A stretch of DNA of 64,000 nucleotides, from positions 186,001 through 250,000 of the forward strand of contig NZ_JACNMU010000001.1 in NCBI RefSeq assembly GCF_014901205.1, read 5' to 3'. The stretch is from Meridianimarinicoccus sp. MJW13. GTDB lineage: Bacteria > Pseudomonadota > Alphaproteobacteria > Rhodobacterales > Rhodobacteraceae. Position 1 is the stretch's first letter. Every line of letters starts with the position of its first letter. Of this stretch, positions 40,318-47,884 are shown piece by piece. Under the pieces are notes generated by a model, which saw only the letters and a list, made by a program, of their open reading frames with translations, was not told where the DNA came from and did no database searches. Both the position numbers and the translations under genes were made by a program.

Positions 40318-41304
40318 TCACCATGCCTCCATGTTCAGTTTCGGCAGGCCCAGGGCGCTGCGATCCACCAGGGTGGCGGGCGCTTCGGTGCGAAACCCGA
40401 CCCGCAGCTTGGCCGACCGGGCGCGCGGGTTGTCCGCAAGCTCGGTGGCGGCCGGTGGAATGGCCGAGGCCTTTTTCAGATGGAATTGGGCCGGAACGGT
40501 TTCGGTTTCGGGGGCATAGCGGTTGGCCCGCCCGCCGCGCCCGGACCGGGCCTGGAAGAACCGCTTGACCACGCGATCCTCCATCGAATGAAAGGTCACC
40601 ACGGCCAGCGCGCCACCGGGGGCCAGCGCCCGCTCGGCGGCCTCCAGCCCTTCGGCCAACTGCCCGAATTCATCGTTCACCGCGATGCGCAGCGCCTGGA
40701 AGCTCCGGGTCGCGGGATGGCTTTGCCCCGGCTTGGGACGCGGCAGGCAGCTTTCGACCACCTTGGCCAACTGCCCGGTGGTCTCGAAGGGTGCGTCAGC
40801 ACGGGTGCGCAGGATGGCCCGCGCAATCCGGCGTGAGGCACGCTCTTCGCCATAGTGATACAGAACGTCGGCCAGCAGGCTTTCATCGGCAGAGTTCACC
40901 AGATCCGCCGCCGAGGGGCCATCCTGGCTCATCCGCATGTCCAGCGGGCCGTCGCGCAGGAAGGAAAAGCCGCGCTCGGCCAGATCAAGCTGCATCGACG
41001 ACACGCCCAGATCCAGCACCACGCCATCGACGGGCGCATCGACATAGGCATCCAATTCGGAAAACGTGCCCTGCACCAGCGTCAGCCGGGCGCCGTAGTC
41101 GGCCTGCATGGGGGCTGCCATCTCGATCGCCAGCGGATCGCGATCCACACCGGTCACATGATCGGCCCCGGCCGCGAACAATCCGCGGGTATACCCCCCT
41201 GCCCCAAAAGTGCCGTCAATCCAGTGCCCCTGCACAGGCGCCACCGCTTGCAACAGCGGGGCCAGCAGGACCGGGATATGGGGGCGGGCAGCATCGGAGG
41301 GCAT
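40318..41304 (-). CDS. rsmH: 16S rRNA (cytosine-1402-N4)-methyltransferase
   Basis: A 328-residue SAM-dependent methyltransferase (formerly MraW) that modifies C1402 in the ribosomal P site. The SAM site [20 protein letters not shown] and DRDPLA, the motif [20 protein letters not shown], and the C-terminal [17 protein letters not shown] are all as in the family. It follows mraZ after three bases and precedes ftsL after one, in the standard dcw order. Confidence 0.97.
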   Translation of the reverse strand: MPSDAARPHIPVLLAPLLQAVAPVQGHWIDGTFGAGGYTRGLFAAGADHVTGVDRDPLAIEMAAPMQADYGARLTLVQGTFSELDAYVDAPVDGVVLDLGVSSMQLDLAERGFSFLRDGPLDMRMSQDGPSAADLVNSADESLLADVLYHYGEERASRRIARAILRTRADAPFETTGQLAKVVESCLPRPKPGQSHPATRSFQALRIAVNDEFGQLAEGLEAAERALAPGGALAVVTFHSMEDRVVKRFFQARSGRGGRANRYAPETETVPAQFHLKKASAIPPAATELADNPRARSAKLRVGFRTEAPATLVDRSALGLPKLNMEAW

Positions 41305-41307
41305 CTC

Positions 41308-41811
41308 TCAGCTCTCCAGATACGGGGCCAGAAGCGTCAGCGGGTCGGCGTCGGTGGGCATGTCGTCGAAGACAGCCTGAATGGCGGCGCCCTGTTCGGC
41401 GTCATAGGTCGGCTTGTCCCAGATCTGGAATCGATCCACGGCGGATTTGAAATGCGCTTCGCCGCCCAGCCCGATCTTGTCGCGCAACTTCTTCTGCAAC
41501 ACCAGCCGACCGGTGCCATCGACCTGCACCTCTTCGGATTTGGCCGAGAAGAAATCCTCCATCGCCATGCGCTGGGGCGAGCCCATGGGCATCCGCTCGA
41601 TGGCGTCCTCGATCTTCTCCATGGCGGTGATGGTGTAGCATTCCAGATAGTTCCGGCGTTCGTTGCCGAACACGATGATCAGGGTGGCGGCACCGCCGTC
41701 TTCATAGTCCGGATCATTGGCCTGGATCACACGTTTAAAGGTGGCGGGAATGGACACGCGCCCCTTCCCGTCCACCTTCTGGGTGTGTTCACCTCTGAAC
41801 CGTCGTGCCAC
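41308..41811 (-). CDS. mraZ: Transcriptional regulator MraZ
   Basis: A 167-residue DNA-binding protein with two SpoVT/AbrB-like repeats (GEHTQKVDGKGRVSIPATFK and the later VQVDGTGRLVLQKKLRDKIG). In E. coli MraZ forms a ring and represses its own dcw promoter by binding spaced TGGG boxes. The start is GTG at 41811 (MARRFRGEHTQ). It is the first gene of the dcw cluster, with a long leader holding a 13-bp inverted repeat. I could not point to clear TGGG boxes at the promoter. Confidence 0.95.
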   Translation of the reverse strand: MARRFRGEHTQKVDGKGRVSIPATFKRVIQANDPDYEDGGAATLIIVFGNERRNYLECYTITAMEKIEDAIERMPMGSPQRMAMEDFFSAKSEEVQVDGTGRLVLQKKLRDKIGLGGEAHFKSAVDRFQIWDKPTYDAEQGAAIQAVFDDMPTDADPLTLLAPYLES

Positions 41812-41845
41812 TGCCCTGGCCTCAATTCATCTGTTCTGAACGTGG

Positions 41846-41887
41846 AAACGGCGGATTGCGCCGCTGCCACCGCTCAATCCGCCGTTT
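41846..41887 (-). repeat. 13-bp inverted repeat in the mraZ leader
   Basis: AAACGGCGGATTG (41846-41858) is perfectly complementary to CAATCCGCCGTTT (41875-41887), with a 16-base GC-rich loop. It begins 35 bases upstream of the mraZ GTG and would fold in the dcw mRNA. It could be an operator, a leader hairpin affecting translation, or an attenuator; no T-run favours strong termination. Confidence 0.65.
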
Positions 41888-42051
41888 TCCTGTCCCTCGA
41901 TGGGGCGCCCACCTGCGCGCGTGTCTTTGGGGGACTGCTCATGCGCGTGGCGGAACTTCTTTTTGTGGGATGAAAGCGATTGCCTGTATGTAACCTGCCA
42001 TTTTGTTTTTTTGTGTGGCCCCGAAGGACCGATCGTCTTCATCGTGTAGAG

Positions 42052-42081
42052 ACTATGGCAGACGGCCCGTCGATTTGGCAA
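42052..42081 (-). promoter_or_regulatory. Probable mraZ/dcw promoter
   Basis: On the minus strand TTGCCA and CATAGT are 18 bases apart, in an A+T-richer stretch and with no gene upstream other than mrp, whose terminator precedes it. Transcription would start near 42045, giving a leader of about 235 bases. This is a motif match to the sigma-70 consensus, not a mapped start. Confidence 0.5.
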
Positions 42082-42205
42082 GGGATTTTATGGGAATTCA
42101 GGGGAAAAACTGGTTAACGACATACCAGATCTAGGAATGGTCCCCTCTTAACACAATATTTAGTAGTTCAATACACCACCAACCACCAATTACGCGCAGT
42201 ACGCG

Positions 42206-42231
42206 AAAAGCGCGCCCTTGGCAGGACGCGC
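42206..42231 (-). terminator. Intrinsic terminator after mrp
   Basis: On the minus strand GCGCGTCC pairs with GGGCGCGC (one T-G wobble) around TGCCAA and is followed by TTTT. It lies about 70 bases after the mrp stop and insulates the dcw promoter from mrp transcription. Confidence 0.75.
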
Positions 42232-42299
42232 CTTGAATCTCCTCCGATTTCCCGAAAATGGCAAGAAGTGCCGCGATTTCCCCTGCCGAAGGGTGCGAC

Positions 42300-43382
42300 T
42301 CAGGCCATACCACCCTGAATGAGTCGCTGGGCCAGCGCCCGGTACGGCGCTGCCAGAGGGCTGTCGGTGGCCGCGATGGGGGTTCCATCATCCCCGGCCA
42401 GCCGCACATCCAGATCCAGCGGCAGCGCCCCAAGGAAGGGGGCGTCCAGCTTCTCGGCCTCGGCCTCGACGCCGCCATGGCCGAAGATATGCGCCTCGTG
42501 ACCGCATTCGGGACAGACATAGGTGCTCATGTTCTCGATCAGGCCCAGAACCGGCGTATTCAGGCGCTTGAACATGTCCAGCGCCCGCCGGGCATCCAGA
42601 AGCGCCACGTCCTGCGGGGTCGATACAACGAGGGCCCCGGTCAGTTGGGTTTTCTGGCACAGGGTCAGCTGGACGTCGCCGGTGCCCGGCGGCATGTCGA
42701 CCAGCAGCACATCCAGCTTGCCCCACTCCACCTGCCCCAGCATCTGCTGCAACGCGCCCATCAGCATCGGCCCGCGCCAGACCACGGCGGCATCGGGATC
42801 GACCATGAAACCGATCGACATCAAGGTGACCCCATGTGCCTGCAGCGGAATGATGGTCTTGCCATCGGGCGAGGCCGGACGTTTGTTGATCCCCATCATC
42901 CGCGGCACCGAGGGGCCGTAGATGTCCGCATCCAGCAGGCCGACCTTGCGACCTTCGCGCGCCAGCGCCACGGCAAGGTTGGTCGAGACGGTGGATTTGC
43001 CGACCCCGCCCTTGCCCGATCCGATGGCAATGATTCGATCCACGCCGGTCACCGCCTGCGGTCCGGCCTGCGGACTGGGATGCTTGCCGACCTTCAGGCT
43101 GGGCGGCGCCGATTGCGCGGCAGGTTTGGCCGCGGGACCATGCGCGGTCAATGCAGCACTGGCCTTCTGCACCCCCGGCAGCGCGGCAACCGCGCGCTCG
43201 GCATCCTCGCGCACACCGCCCCAGGATTTGGCCACCTCCGGCGAGGGCGCCTCGATCACGAACCGCACAGCCGCGCCATCCACGGTCAGGGCCCGGACCA
43301 GATCGCGGGACACCAGGGTTCCGCCGTCGGGAAGCGCGATGCCACCCAGGGCGTCAAGAATTTCGGATTTCGATATCGGCAT
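42300..43382 (-). CDS. mrp: Mrp/ApbC-type iron-sulfur carrier ATPase
   Basis: A 360-residue P-loop ATPase of the Mrp/NBP35 family that carries and transfers Fe-S clusters. An N-terminal MIP18/DUF59-like domain (about 1-85) leads into an Ala/Pro-rich linker and the ATPase domain with the deviant Walker A motif GSGKGGVGKSTVSTNLA. The cluster-binding CxxC is YVCPECGHEAHIFG. The ATG at 43382 (MPISKSEILDAL) is preferred to one four codons upstream, since GAGGA precedes it closely. It reads away from the small-RNA locus and is followed by a terminator. Confidence 0.93.
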   Translation of the reverse strand: MPISKSEILDALGGIALPDGGTLVSRDLVRALTVDGAAVRFVIEAPSPEVAKSWGGVREDAERAVAALPGVQKASAALTAHGPAAKPAAQSAPPSLKVGKHPSPQAGPQAVTGVDRIIAIGSGKGGVGKSTVSTNLAVALAREGRKVGLLDADIYGPSVPRMMGINKRPASPDGKTIIPLQAHGVTLMSIGFMVDPDAAVVWRGPMLMGALQQMLGQVEWGKLDVLLVDMPPGTGDVQLTLCQKTQLTGALVVSTPQDVALLDARRALDMFKRLNTPVLGLIENMSTYVCPECGHEAHIFGHGGVEAEAEKLDAPFLGALPLDLDVRLAGDDGTPIAATDSPLAAPYRALAQRLIQGGMA

Positions 43383-43498
43383 GGTTCCTCGCATACTTGC
43401 TCACCCGCCATACATGATGCGGCGCGACAGACCTGCAACTTAGGACCCGGCGATGCAACCCATGCAGAAAACGCATAGCGGCTCTGAAGCGGCGGCTA

Positions 43499-43526
43499 TT
43501 GTGCGCCCGCAGAAAAAGGCTATCTT
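43499..43526 (+). promoter_or_regulatory. Possible promoter of the small-RNA locus
   Basis: TTGTGC and TATCTT are 16 bases apart; the overlapping CTATCT also resembles the heat-shock sigma (RpoH) minus-10 element known from Rhodobacter. Transcription from here would run about 118 bases before the first hairpin, crossing a 24-codon frame (43564-43638) without a clear ribosome-binding site. Weak evidence. Confidence 0.3.
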
Positions 43527-43649
43527 TCTTTCAACGGCGGCAGAAAGGATCCTGCAGCCCGGGATGGAAAGCGAAAGATCAAGACCTACATCAGGTTCAG
43601 ATCATCGCTGGCGAGCAAATTTCGCCCCATCTCGATGACAGACAAAGTT

Positions 43650-43685
43650 CAGAAGGCCCTCCTCCTCCCTGGGTTTTCTGTTTTT
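43650..43685 (+). ncRNA. Cuckoo-type (CCUCCUCCC loop) small RNA, first copy
   Basis: CAGAAGGCCC (43650-43659) pairs with GGGTTTTCTG (43671-43680) to form a ten-pair stem with two G-U wobbles, leaving the loop TCCTCCTCCCT, followed at once by TTTTT. The loop exposes CCUCCUCCC, which is complementary to the Shine-Dalgarno sequence, and the hairpin doubles as an intrinsic terminator. Such hairpins define the 'cuckoo' small RNAs of alphaproteobacteria, including the stress-induced CcsR RNAs of Rhodobacter sphaeroides. The T-tail fixes the plus strand. The 5' end cannot be placed from sequence. Confidence 0.8.
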
Positions 43686-43728
43686 AGCGGCGGCACCCTC
43701 CTCCTCCCTGGTGTCGCCGCTTTCTTTG
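43686..43728 (+). ncRNA. Cuckoo-type (CCUCCUCCC loop) small RNA, second copy
   Basis: AGCGGCGGCACC (43686-43697) pairs with GGTGTCGCCGCT (43710-43721) over twelve positions with one wobble, with the loop CTCCTCCTCCCT and the tail TTCTTTG. The loop is the same anti-Shine-Dalgarno motif as the copy that ends directly upstream, but the stems are unrelated in sequence, so only the loop is conserved. Tandem cuckoo hairpins processed from one transcript are known in the Rhodobacter CcsR locus. Here no DUF1127 gene precedes them. Confidence 0.8.
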
Positions 43729-43854
43729 TTCTGCGCGGACAGGGATCGGGCGGACATTATTTCAGCGCATGACAAAAATGTGAGCCGTAGAGCGCGCACA
43801 GCCTTGCAGCGCCGTCGCCCCAGGTTCCAGGTCTGACAGGGTATCAGGAGTGTT

Positions 43855-44232
43855 TCAGGCCGTTCGTCGCTGGCTGGACGAGTCGATAAGCGCGCAGGAT
43901 TCCATCAGATCCTCGATATCGACGGGCTTGCGATGCACCGTCACCACCAGTTGCGATCCGGCTTGCATCTTGCCTTCGGCCACATCCGCTGCACCGGTCA
44001 CGATGATGACCTTGCAGTCGGGATTGACGGCTTCGATCTCGCCGATCAGCGACATGCCGTTCTCGCGCCCGAGATAGAGATCCAGAATCACCGCGTCATA
44101 GGATGTCTGCGACAGGGCCGAACTCGCCGCGCCCAGGTTGTCCGCCTCGGTCACCTGATATCCCCGATCGCACAGGATCGTTCGCCACAACAGCCTCAGG
44201 TTCGGATCATCCTCGACAATGAGATAATGCAA
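43855..44232 (-). CDS. Single-domain response regulator (receiver only)
   Basis: A 125-residue CheY-like receiver with no output domain. All switch residues are present: acidic pair Asp8-Asp9 (IVEDDPNL), phosphorylation site Asp51 (VILDLYLG), Thr79 (IIVTGAAD) and Lys102 (HRKPVD). It would take phosphate from a histidine kinase and act by protein contact. I chose TTG at 44232 because GGAG lies eight bases before it and the receiver fold starts right there; no in-frame ATG exists before the receiver until an upstream position with no homology. It lies 108 bases downstream of uvrD and 126 bases from the cuckoo RNAs; no kinase gene adjoins it. Confidence 0.85.
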   Translation of the reverse strand: MHYLIVEDDPNLRLLWRTILCDRGYQVTEADNLGAASSALSQTSYDAVILDLYLGRENGMSLIGEIEAVNPDCKVIIVTGAADVAEGKMQAGSQLVVTVHRKPVDIEDLMESCALIDSSSQRRTA

Positions 44233-44252
44233 TACTGAAACTCCAATGCGGC

Positions 44253-44275
44253 AAAAAGTTGCGTGCTGATGCAAC
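44253..44275 (-). terminator. Weak terminator after uvrD
   Basis: On the minus strand GTTGC and GCAAC pair around an eight-base loop and are followed by TTTTT. The stem is only five pairs, so it may leak into the downstream receiver gene. Confidence 0.45.
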
Positions 44276-44340
44276 GCATACCGAAATATCCGGCAAGTTT
44301 CCAGCATTCCATACGTATTTTTTGCACTTGCAGAAATCGA

Positions 44341-46713
44341 TTAGAACGGAATGTCGTCCGCTGATTCTGCCGCAACCACGAATTTGGCCACGATGTGCTT
44401 GGATCCGGCCTTGTCGAAGTCGACTTTCAGCTTGTCGCCCTCGATCCCGGAGACCGTGCCGTAGCCGAATTTCTGGTGAAACACCCGGTCCCCTTCCGAG
44501 AAGGCCGACACCGCCTGCAGGTCGATGACCGAGTTGCGGCTTTCGCGTGGCTGCGACACCGGCCGGGTACTGCTGCGCGCCTGAAGCCGCCGCCATCCGG
44601 GCGAATCGTAGCCATCGGCCTTTGCAGCCTTTTCGTGCAGGTTAGATGTGGCCTGCGCTTGCGGGGCGGCTGCGCCATAGCCGCCGCCATACAGGCCCGG
44701 CGGCGTCAGCACCTCGACATTCGCTTCGGGCAGTTCATCCACAAAGCGCGATGGCAGGGCCGATTGCCACTGGCCATAGACCCGGCGGTTGGCCGCGAAA
44801 GAGATTGTGCACAGCTCTTCCGCCCGCGTGATGCCGACATAGGCCAGCCGCCGTTCCTCTTCCAACCCGGTCTGGCCGTTTTCATCCATCGAGCGTTGCG
44901 AGGGAAACAGCCCGTCCTCCCACCCCGGCAGGAACACCGCCGGAAATTCCAGCCCCTTGGCCGCGTGCAAGGTCATGATCGACACCTTCGGGCCGCCGTC
45001 GTCGGTTTCGTTGTCCATGATCAGCGCGACATGTTCCAGAAACCCCTGCAGGTTCTCGAATTGCTCCAGCGCCTTGACCAGTTCCTTCAGGTTCTCCAGC
45101 CGCCCCGGCGCCTCGGGCGTCTTGTCGGCCTGCCACATGCCCGTATAGCCCGAGCCATCCAGCACGGTTTCGGCCAGCGCGATATGGTCATAGGTGGTAT
45201 CGGCCACCACCACCCCGTGCCAGCGGTCCAGCGCGGTCACCAGCTTGGCCAGTTCGGTCTTGCCCTTGCCCTTCAACAGCCCGGACTCGACCGCGATCCG
45301 CGCACCCTCCAGAAGACTTGCGCCATTGGCGCGCGCCGCCTGCTGGATCGTTTGCTGCGCCTTGTCGCCCAGACCCCGCTTGGGCAGGTTCACGATGCGT
45401 TCAAAGGCCAGATCGTCGTCGGGACTGACCACCAGCCGGAAATAGGCCATGGCATCGCGGATCTCGCGCCGCTCATAGAAACGCGGGCCGCCGATCACGC
45501 GATAGGGCAGACCAATGGTCAGAAACCGATCCTCGAACGCCCGCATCTGGTGGCTGGCGCGCACGAGGATCGCGCATTCGTTCAGCGTGTAGGGCCGCCC
45601 GCCACGCGCGCCGCCCTGCATGGCGTCCAGTTCCTCGCCAATCCAGCGCGCCTCCTCCTCGGCATCCCAATGGCCGATCAGGCGCACCCGGTCGCCGCCG
45701 TCGGCCTCGGTCCACAGGGTCTTGCCCAGCCGCCCCTTGTTCCCGGCGATCACGCCGGAAGCGGCGGCCAGGATATGCGCCGTGGAGCGGTAATTCTGCT
45801 CCAGCCGGATCACCGTGGCGCCGGGGAAATCCTTTTCGAACCGCAGGATGTTGCCGACCTCGGCCCCGCGCCAGCCATAAATCGACTGGTCGTCATCGCC
45901 GACACAGCAAATGTCGCGATGCCCCGCCGCCAACAGACGCAGCCACAGGTACTGTGCGATGTTGGTGTCCTGGTATTCGTCCACAAGGATATAGCGGAAC
46001 CAGCGCTGGTATTGCGCCAGCACGTCTTCGTGCCGCTGGAAGATCGTCACCATGTGCAGCAGCAGATCGCCGAAATCCACGGCGTTCAGATCGCGCAGCC
46101 GCTGTTGATAGTCAGCGTATAGCGTCACGCCCATGTTGTTGAACCCCGAGCCTTCGGCGGCCGGCACATGTTCGGGCGTCCAGGCGCGGTTCTTCCAATG
46201 GTCGATCATCCCGGCCAACTGCCGTGCCGGCCAGCGCTTTTCGTCGATGTTGCGGGCCAGGATTACCTGTTTCAGCAGGCGGATCTGATCGTCGGTGTCC
46301 AGAATGGTGAAGTTCGACTTCAGCCCGGCCAGTTCCGCATGGCGGCGCAGCAACTTGACGTTGATGGCGTGGAAAGTGCCCAGCCAGGGCAGGCCGTCGA
46401 CCTCCATCCCCATCAGCTTGGCCACCCGCAGCTTCATCTCGCGCGCGGCCTTGTTGGTGAAGGTCACCGCCAGAATTTCATTGGGGCGTGCGGTGCCGGT
46501 GTTCAGTAGATGCGCGATGCGGGCCGTCAGGGCGCGGGTCTTGCCGGTGCCGGCGCCGGCCAGCATCAGCACCGGGCCTTTCAGCGTCTCGACCGCCTGC
46601 CGCTGCGCCGGGTTCAGCCCGTCCAGATACGGCGTGGGCCGCGCGGCCATGGCGCGGGCCGACAGAGGTGTGGGGGCATCGGCAAAGGCGCCGTCATCGT
46701 CATATCCGCTCAT
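44341..46713 (-). CDS. uvrD: DNA helicase II (UvrD/PcrA type)
   Basis: A 790-residue superfamily 1A helicase that unwinds DNA 3'-5' in nucleotide-excision and mismatch repair. It has the Q motif NPAQRQAVET, Walker A AGAGTGKTRALTARI, motif II VDEYQDTN, GDDDQSIYGWRGAEV, the later MTLHAAKGLEFPAV and VGITRAEE. The C-terminal about 70 residues contain a Tudor-like tail (RVFHQKFGYGTVSGIEGDKL) that in PcrA-like proteins contacts RNA polymerase. Length is normal. A GH19 enzyme gene lies upstream on the same strand. Confidence 0.94.
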   Translation of the reverse strand: MSGYDDDGAFADAPTPLSARAMAARPTPYLDGLNPAQRQAVETLKGPVLMLAGAGTGKTRALTARIAHLLNTGTARPNEILAVTFTNKAAREMKLRVAKLMGMEVDGLPWLGTFHAINVKLLRRHAELAGLKSNFTILDTDDQIRLLKQVILARNIDEKRWPARQLAGMIDHWKNRAWTPEHVPAAEGSGFNNMGVTLYADYQQRLRDLNAVDFGDLLLHMVTIFQRHEDVLAQYQRWFRYILVDEYQDTNIAQYLWLRLLAAGHRDICCVGDDDQSIYGWRGAEVGNILRFEKDFPGATVIRLEQNYRSTAHILAAASGVIAGNKGRLGKTLWTEADGGDRVRLIGHWDAEEEARWIGEELDAMQGGARGGRPYTLNECAILVRASHQMRAFEDRFLTIGLPYRVIGGPRFYERREIRDAMAYFRLVVSPDDDLAFERIVNLPKRGLGDKAQQTIQQAARANGASLLEGARIAVESGLLKGKGKTELAKLVTALDRWHGVVVADTTYDHIALAETVLDGSGYTGMWQADKTPEAPGRLENLKELVKALEQFENLQGFLEHVALIMDNETDDGGPKVSIMTLHAAKGLEFPAVFLPGWEDGLFPSQRSMDENGQTGLEEERRLAYVGITRAEELCTISFAANRRVYGQWQSALPSRFVDELPEANVEVLTPPGLYGGGYGAAAPQAQATSNLHEKAAKADGYDSPGWRRLQARSSTRPVSQPRESRNSVIDLQAVSAFSEGDRVFHQKFGYGTVSGIEGDKLKVDFDKAGSKHIVAKFVVAAESADDIPF

Positions 46714-46829
46714 GGCGGCAGCATAGGCCGCGCCCGCACCGACGCAAGCCCCTGTTCGCGCTCTGTTCCCACGATTGTAGTGGCCAGTTCAACCCCGCGC
46801 GCCCACGGTCCGCCCTGGACGGGACCGGA

Positions 46830-46865
46830 ACACCACCCGCCAAGCGCTGGCGCTCCGGGGGGTGT
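46830..46865. other. Hairpin between the GH19 gene and uvrD
   Basis: ACACC (46830-46834) pairs with GGTGT (46861-46865), and inside it GCCA and TGGC pair around AGCGC. It lies 18 bases beyond the GH19 stop on the minus strand. Without a T-run, termination is only suggested. Confidence 0.3.
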
Positions 46866-46882
46866 CCGGGATGGATGCCGCC

Positions 46883-47689
46883 TCAGGCGATGCTTTCCAG
46901 TTTCTCCCACAGGTCCGCGCCCTTCAGGCCGAACTTCCTGGCAGCGGCCTCGGTGGCGGCCTTGGTCTTGCTGCCCATCAGCCCGTCGATGGGACCGGGG
47001 TTGAACCCCGCAGCCAGCAGCACCCGCTGTTGTTCGATCACCGGCGGGATCTTGCTGCCGCCCAGGGCCGTCAGGGCCTTGGCCGTGCGCAGTTCGCGAT
47101 CGACCAGACCATGGGTGCCGCCGTTGATGACCAGGGTCACCATGCGGTCATCGCTCTCATCGGCCCATTGCAGGCAGGTCTTGCCGCTGCGCTTGCGCGA
47201 GGCCATGTAGCGTACCGCCACCATCCAGGCGATGCCGGGGTCGGCCGCCCGGTCGGGGTTGCCTACCAGATCCTCGCCGATGGCCGCGCCGAAGTTGGTG
47301 TAGTTCGACTTGCCGGTCAGCTGGATGTAGCCGCGCCCGCGATAGCGCCAGCCGTCCCCGGACCCTTCGGAGCCGTTGCCCATGCGGTTGCCATAGACCC
47401 GGTTGGCGATCTTTTCCGGCTTGCGGGCAAAGGCGGCGGCCTCGGCATTGGTCTTGAAGTATTTCTTGAACACCCGCCGCAGCGAGGCCTGCGAATAGTT
47501 CAGGTTCTCGAACCGATGCAGGAAACCCCCGCTTTCATGGGCGCATTGGCCGATGATGGCGGCCAGACGCAGAGGCGAATTCGCCCCCAGCGCCTCCAGC
47601 TTCTCGGCATGGGCTTTCCAGGCATTCGCCGCCGTGGCAGCAGCGTTGTTCGACGCGGCGACCGCGGCAATTGCAGCTTCTACAGACAT
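46883..47689 (-). CDS. GH19-type endolysin/chitinase-like enzyme with peptidoglycan-binding domain
   Basis: A 268-residue enzyme. The catalytic domain (about 1-190) has the GH19 pattern: AHESGGF with general acid Glu52, ENLNYSQASL, and GDGWRYRGRGYIQLTG. A peptidoglycan-binding repeat follows (about 205-262, AAGFNPGPIDGLMGSKTKAA). GH19 enzymes cut beta-1,4 links in chitin or, in phages, in peptidoglycan. There is no signal peptide, so export would need a holin, lysis or another route, as for phage endolysins. No holin, capsid or tail gene is nearby, so this looks like a domesticated or stand-alone lysin. It is divergent from pyc. Confidence 0.85.
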   Translation of the reverse strand: MSVEAAIAAVAASNNAAATAANAWKAHAEKLEALGANSPLRLAAIIGQCAHESGGFLHRFENLNYSQASLRRVFKKYFKTNAEAAAFARKPEKIANRVYGNRMGNGSEGSGDGWRYRGRGYIQLTGKSNYTNFGAAIGEDLVGNPDRAADPGIAWMVAVRYMASRKRSGKTCLQWADESDDRMVTLVINGGTHGLVDRELRTAKALTALGGSKIPPVIEQQRVLLAAGFNPGPIDGLMGSKTKAATEAAARKFGLKGADLWEKLESIA

Positions 47690-47735
47690 GGTATCCTCCC
47701 CCTCTTGGATTGTTCTACCGTAACGTCAACCAGCC

Positions 47736-47807
47736 ACTTGCCAAGTTGGGAATTCCACAGCGCCTTGCTTACGGGCCAGAAATATTGGTGAATAAACTTG
47801 ACCAAGT
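47736..47807. repeat. Paired ACTTG/CAAGT palindromes upstream of pyc
   Basis: ACTTG-C-CAAGT (47736-47746) and ACTTG-AC-CAAGT (47796-47807) lie 60 bases apart between the GH19 gene and pyc. Two near-identical short palindromes in a divergent intergenic region suggest a dimeric regulator, but none is identified. Confidence 0.4.
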
Positions 47808-47884
47808 AAAACGCCGCGTTGCGGCATGATCCCGTTAGCGCTAGAAACGCCCCAACCCCCGGTGCATGCAAGGAAATCAGCCCG

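Larger units (their letters stand above)
41812..42299 (-). other. Leader and upstream region of the dcw cluster
   Basis: The 488 bases between mraZ and mrp hold no convincing gene. From the mrp side they contain an intrinsic terminator (42206-42231), an A+T-rich stretch with two TTAAC half-sites (42113 and about 42147) that could bind CtrA-type regulators, a sigma-70-like promoter (42052-42081), and a leader of about 235 bases with a 13-bp inverted repeat close to mraZ. A 70-codon frame starting ATGAAGACG at 42042 crosses the leader but has no visible Shine-Dalgarno sequence or known family. Confidence 0.6.

Noticed and set aside
41812-42060. MraZ-type TGGG repeat boxes at the dcw promoter
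   Set aside because: Single TGGGC and GAGGG words occur, but not the regular spaced array needed for a confident call.
41827-42081. A leader peptide gene upstream of mraZ
   Set aside because: The frame is open and rich in Lys/His, but has no visible Shine-Dalgarno site and no family; kept only as a remark on the leader.
43453-43638. A small protein gene upstream of the cuckoo RNAs, as in the CcsR locus
   Set aside because: The frame lacks DUF1127 features and a ribosome-binding site.
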